A stretch of 64,000 nucleotides of DNA from Planctomycetota bacterium (GTDB lineage: Bacteria > Planctomycetota > SZUA-567 > H5-PLA8), in assembly GCA_015075375.1 (NCBI GenBank), contig JABTUM010000003.1, positions 806,001-870,000 on the forward strand. The letters run 5' to 3'. Under the pieces are notes generated by a model. It saw nothing but the letters and a program-made list of their open reading frames with translations. It was not told the DNA's origin and made no database searches. Shown piece after piece: positions 61,181 to 64,000 of this stretch (position 1 is the first letter of the stretch; every line of letters starts with the position of its first letter). The translations under genes were made by a program, and so were the position numbers.

Positions 61181-61186
61181 ATTATA
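61181..61186 (-). promoter_or_regulatory. TATAAT -10 box of DUF4954 gene
   Basis: A perfect TATAAT on the minus strand, 52 bases before the TTG start at 61129. No good -35 is seen at 17 bases upstream. Confidence 0.5.
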
Positions 61187-61269
61187 AACCCCTTTCGCCA
61201 AGGGGCTTAGTTCTTATGCGCCAGGAGTTCCGCCACATCAAAGGGAGGAAAAGTGTGCATGGTGCAGGG

Positions 61270-61298
61270 TTGATTTATTATGGTTTAGAAAGTATAGA
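61270..61298 (+). promoter_or_regulatory. Promoter of the ROK-NagB/PIG-L operon
   Basis: TTGATT at 61270-61275 and TATAGA at 61293-61298 are separated by exactly 17 bases and lie ~50 nt before the ROK start, in the AT-richest part of this gap. Autoregulation by the ROK protein at this AT-rich region is plausible. Confidence 0.6.
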
Positions 61299-61345
61299 TG
61301 GACCTAGAAGCATAAATTCACGGACTTAGTGATAGAAAAGCAACT

Positions 61346-62584
61346 ATGGCTACGCGCTTCGAAAACAAAGTCCGGCTCCTTCATCTGATCCGTTCCCGCG
61401 GGCAGGTCTCGCGACCGGTACTGGCCGAGGACCTCGATATCAATCTGCCTTCGATCAGCAGCCTGACGAAAGAGTTGCTCGACGAAGGCCTGATCCGCCC
61501 GCAAGGTTTCGACAAGTCCGAAGGCGGCCGGCGGCCGGAGTTGCTGGGCCTGAATCCCGAGTTCGCCACCGCGATGGGTTTGGAACTGACGCTGGCCGGC
61601 GTGCGCGGCGTCCTGAGCGACATGGGCGGGCGCGTGCTCGACCGCGAGGAAGGTCCGCGCGTGTTGCCGCAGCAACCGGCCGAGATGCTCGACGCGCTGC
61701 TGGCCGTCGCCGAGAGCTTGCTGGCGCGCGCGCTGCCCGACCGCCGCCCCGTGGGCGTGGGCGTGGGACTGGCCGGGTTGAGCGACGAGAGCGGGCGTGT
61801 CTGGCGTTCGTTCCCGCACCGCAAAGCTTGGAAGGACGTGAAGCTGGCCGAAGAGCTGGAGCGCCGCCTCGGCGTGCCCGTGCGGCTGGACAACGACGTC
61901 CACGCCGCGACGCTGGCCGAACGCAGCCTGGGCAACGCGCGCGGCTTGCGCGACGTCCTGTATCTCCACATCGGCCACGGCATCGCCTGCGGGATCGTCG
62001 TCGACGGCCGGCTCTATACCGGCGCGACTCGCAACGCCGGCGAGTTTGGGCACACGATCCTCGAGCCGCAGGGGCCGATCTGCTACTGCGGGAATTACGG
62101 CTGCCTGGAAAGCCTCGCGTCGCCGGCGGCGCTGGTGGAACAGGTTCAGCAAGGCTTGCGCAAGGGGGTGCAGTCGAGCCTCGCCGCTCGCCAGACCGAA
62201 CGCGGACACCTCGACGCGACGGCGGTGCTGCAAGCCGCCGACGACGGCGACCGCCTGGCCGAGAACCTGGTGCTCAAGATGGCCGAGTACATCGGGCTGG
62301 GCCTGGCGAATCTGGTCAACTTCTTCAATCCGCAGCGCGTGGTCTTCGGCGGCGAGATGCTCGTCCGCGGCTACCGCGTGCTGAACGACGGCATCGAACG
62401 CACCTTCCGGCAGCGCGTGCTGCCGGTGCTGCAATCCCAGACCGGCGTGGTCGTCTCCGCGCTGGGCCGCGACGCCACGGCGCTGGGCGGCGCGATGCTG
62501 GTTTTCGAACAGCTTTTCGATCAACCCGACCGGCTCTTCGCGATCGCCCACGGCCACCAGCCCGCCGCCGGCGCCCGCGTGTAA
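61346..62584 (+). CDS. ROK-family transcriptional regulator (NagC/Mlc-like)
   Basis: 412 residues. An N-terminal winged HTH (~10-55; VSRPVLAEDLDINLPSISSLTKELL) is followed by a ROK domain with VGVGLAGL, RLDNDVHAATLAE, IGHGIACGIVVDG and the zinc-binding signature GHTILEPQGPICYCGNYGCLE, which is complete. Such proteins respond to sugar phosphates such as GlcNAc-6-P. It is followed 32 nt later by a glucosamine-6-phosphate-deaminase-like fusion, making amino-sugar control the likely role. A weak GAAAAG site precedes the ATG. The C-terminal ~20 residues (His/Pro/Ala) look like an unstructured tail. Confidence 0.88.
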   Translation: MATRFENKVRLLHLIRSRGQVSRPVLAEDLDINLPSISSLTKELLDEGLIRPQGFDKSEGGRRPELLGLNPEFATAMGLELTLAGVRGVLSDMGGRVLDREEGPRVLPQQPAEMLDALLAVAESLLARALPDRRPVGVGVGLAGLSDESGRVWRSFPHRKAWKDVKLAEELERRLGVPVRLDNDVHAATLAERSLGNARGLRDVLYLHIGHGIACGIVVDGRLYTGATRNAGEFGHTILEPQGPICYCGNYGCLESLASPAALVEQVQQGLRKGVQSSLAARQTERGHLDATAVLQAADDGDRLAENLVLKMAEYIGLGLANLVNFFNPQRVVFGGEMLVRGYRVLNDGIERTFRQRVLPVLQSQTGVVVSALGRDATALGGAMLVFEQLFDQPDRLFAIAHGHQPAAGARV

Positions 62585-62616
62585 ACGATGCCCGCACCGC
62601 GAAAGGAAATTCGCCC

Positions 62617-64000
62617 GTGAGCTTACGCAGCTACGATCTGACGTCCCGCGTCGAGGAGCGCGCCGTGGAGCGCTCCGGAAAACCGTTGCGCTTCGAGCCC
62701 GCCGAACGCCTCGGCGTCGTGGAGGTCTCGGACTTCCCGTTCCTGGGGCAGCTCGTCGCGCTGCGCTTCCTCGAATGGTGCCAGCGCAACCCCGAAGGTT
62801 CGGTCAGTCTGCCCACGGGCAAGACGCCGGAGCATTTCATCAAGTGGACCGCGCGGATCCTGCAGACGTGGAACGAGAAAGATACGCAGAAGCTGCTGGG
62901 CGAATGGGGCCTCGACGCCGGACGCAAGCCCGATATGCCGGGCATGCGCTTCGTCCAGATCGACGAGTTCTACCCGATGAACCCGCAGCACGAGAACGGC
63001 TTCGGGCACTACATCAAACGCTTCTACTTCAAGGAATTCGGCTTCGATCCGGCCCGCGCAATGATGATGGACTGCTGGACGCTCGGCGCGCCGGCGGGCA
63101 AGGATCTGGGCTGGGTCTTCCCCGACGGCAAGGTCGATCTGACGCTGCGCTACCGCGCGCCGCGCGGCGAACTGCAGGCGCTGCAAGCGCAGGCCATCGT
63201 CGCCGCCGACCAGGCCGCGATGGAATTCGAAGCGCGCCTCGAAGCGCTGGGCGGGCTGGGCTTCTTCCTCGGCGGCATCGGACCCGACGGCCACATCGGC
63301 TTCAACATCCGCGGCAGCGATCACTTCAGCACCACGCGCTTCATGGCCGTGAATTACGAGACCGCCGCCGCCGCCGCGACCGACTTGGGCGGCATCGAAG
63401 TCGCCCGCGACAAGGTCATCGTCACCATCGGCTTGCGCACCATCACCGCCAACCCCACCGCGACGGCCATCGTCATCGCCGCCGGCGAAGGCAAAGCGCG
63501 CGTCTGCCGCGAAGCGATCGAGCTCCCGCCCTCGGTGCTCCAGCCGGCCTCGGCGCTGCAGCATGCGCCGGGCGGGCGCTTCTATCTCACCAAGGGCGCC
63601 GCCAGCCAGCTTTCCGAACGCCGACGCCACGCGCTCGCCGCGCAGCCCCAGTTGCCCGTCGCCGACCTCGACCGCATCCTGATCGACCTGGCGTACGCGA
63701 AGCGTAAGAAACTCGTCGAACTGAGCCCCGCCGACCTGAAGGACGACCGCCTCGCCGCGCTCCTGCCGCAAGACGCCGCGGGCCTCGCGGCATTCGCGCG
63801 CGCCGCCACCGAACGCATCGAGAAGAAAATCGCCAAGGGCCGCGAGCCGCTGGAAGGCTACAAATTCCTGCACACCGGCCCGCACCACGACGACATCATG
63901 CTCGGGTACCTTCCGTACATCGTCCATTTGGTCCGCAGCGCCAAGAACAAGCACACCTTCGCGACGCTCACCAGCGGCTTCACCAGCGTCACCAACGCGT
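62617..64000 (+). CDS. Glucosamine-6-phosphate deaminase-like / PIG-L deacetylase-like fusion, 3'-truncated
   Basis: 461 residues are visible from GTG 62617 (AAAGGA nine bases upstream) and the frame is still open at the window end. The NagB-like domain has LPTGKTP, FVQIDEFYPM with Asp116, and GGIGPDGHIGFN with Asp224 and His226, matching the catalytic loops of NagB. A second domain begins near residue 410 with HTGPHHDDIMLG (PHHDD at 422-426), the metal-binding start of PIG-L/LmbE deacetylases. This NagB-PIG-L arrangement is known from Bacteroidetes and other lineages. It could deaminate GlcN-6-P and also deacetylate an amino-sugar substrate. The ROK gene is directly upstream in the same operon. 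Confidence 0.82.
   Translation, partial: MSLRSYDLTSRVEERAVERSGKPLRFEPAERLGVVEVSDFPFLGQLVALRFLEWCQRNPEGSVSLPTGKTPEHFIKWTARILQTWNEKDTQKLLGEWGLDAGRKPDMPGMRFVQIDEFYPMNPQHENGFGHYIKRFYFKEFGFDPARAMMMDCWTLGAPAGKDLGWVFPDGKVDLTLRYRAPRGELQALQAQAIVAADQAAMEFEARLEALGGLGFFLGGIGPDGHIGFNIRGSDHFSTTRFMAVNYETAAAAATDLGGIEVARDKVIVTIGLRTITANPTATAIVIAAGEGKARVCREAIELPPSVLQPASALQHAPGGRFYLTKGAASQLSERRRHALAAQPQLPVADLDRILIDLAYAKRKKLVELSPADLKDDRLAALLPQDAAGLAAFARAATERIEKKIAKGREPLEGYKFLHTGPHHDDIMLGYLPYIVHLVRSAKNKHTFATLTSGFTSVTNA

Noticed and set aside
61130..61201. Upstream TTG 61201 as the start of the DUF4954 gene
   Set aside because: It has no ribosome binding site and lies upstream of the TATAAT box that should drive the gene.

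Overview
The window is high-GC bacterial DNA with long ATG, GTG and TTG open frames, usable AAGGA/GGAGG ribosome binding sites and many 4-nt ATGA overlaps. I see no rRNA, tRNA, insertion sequence, integrase or CRISPR array. The DUF1549/DUF1553 + DUF1501 gene pair, many prepilin-like proteins, large secreted beta-rich proteins, a DUF4954 beta-helix protein and a NagB/PIG-L fusion together suggest the Planctomycetota/Lentisphaerota/Verrucomicrobiota (PVC) neighbourhood or a related uncultured lineage. That placement is inference; no marker gene in the window settles it.

Region by region. 0-3 kb: the 3' part of recO, then a convergent membrane histidine kinase with a RegB-type GGLSNPF motif. 3-9.3 kb: a 1583-residue secreted gingipain-type (C25) peptidase followed by a PqqD-domain protein and an HprK-like P-loop kinase. 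9.3-22.5 kb: a pilin-like protein and a D-2-hydroxyacid dehydrogenase on the minus strand. A plus-strand housekeeping run follows: TPR protein, DHH phosphoesterase, TIM-barrel sugar isomerase, lipoyl/PSBD protein, AcpS, ketopantoate reductase, Ser/Thr kinase, SDR and an alkyl-DHAP-synthase-like flavoprotein; several of these are translationally coupled. 22.6-29.4 kb: a secreted Kelch-like protein divergent from the DUF1549/1553-DUF1501 pair, which ends in a strong hairpin terminator, then a tiny KTGEEA-repeat secreted peptide.

29.6-42.9 kb, minus strand: an SGNH hydrolase and an eight-gene pseudopilin operon. In transcription order it encodes GspH-, GspI-, GspJ- and GspK-like proteins and then four GspG-like proteins that form two copies of a two-gene unit. 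The GspK-like protein is 1964 residues and the GspH-like protein has a Ser/Thr/Asn low-complexity tail. No secretion ATPase, inner-membrane platform, secretin or prepilin peptidase is present here, so these pilins must use a machine encoded elsewhere.

43.3-54.9 kb: a GT-C-like membrane protein coupled to an ICMT/PEMT-like membrane methyltransferase, endonuclease-type MutL, a hypothetical membrane protein, a GT2 glycosyltransferase, a gene-poor 835-nt stretch, a single-pass membrane protein, a secreted staphylococcal-nuclease-like protein, and an FAD oxidoreductase divergent from an AraC regulator. 55-64 kb: an HDOD protein coupled to a soluble transhydrogenase, two secreted charged proteins (one with an EF-hand), a DUF4954 beta-helix protein, and a ROK regulator followed by a NagB/PIG-L fusion that runs off the window. 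The last three look like an amino-sugar neighbourhood.

The observations most worth a second look are the pseudopilin operon with its giant GspK and duplicated gene pair, the orphan PqqD/HprK-like pair behind the C25 peptidase, the SDR/alkyl-DHAP-synthase pair, and the ROK/NagB-PIG-L/DUF4954 group.
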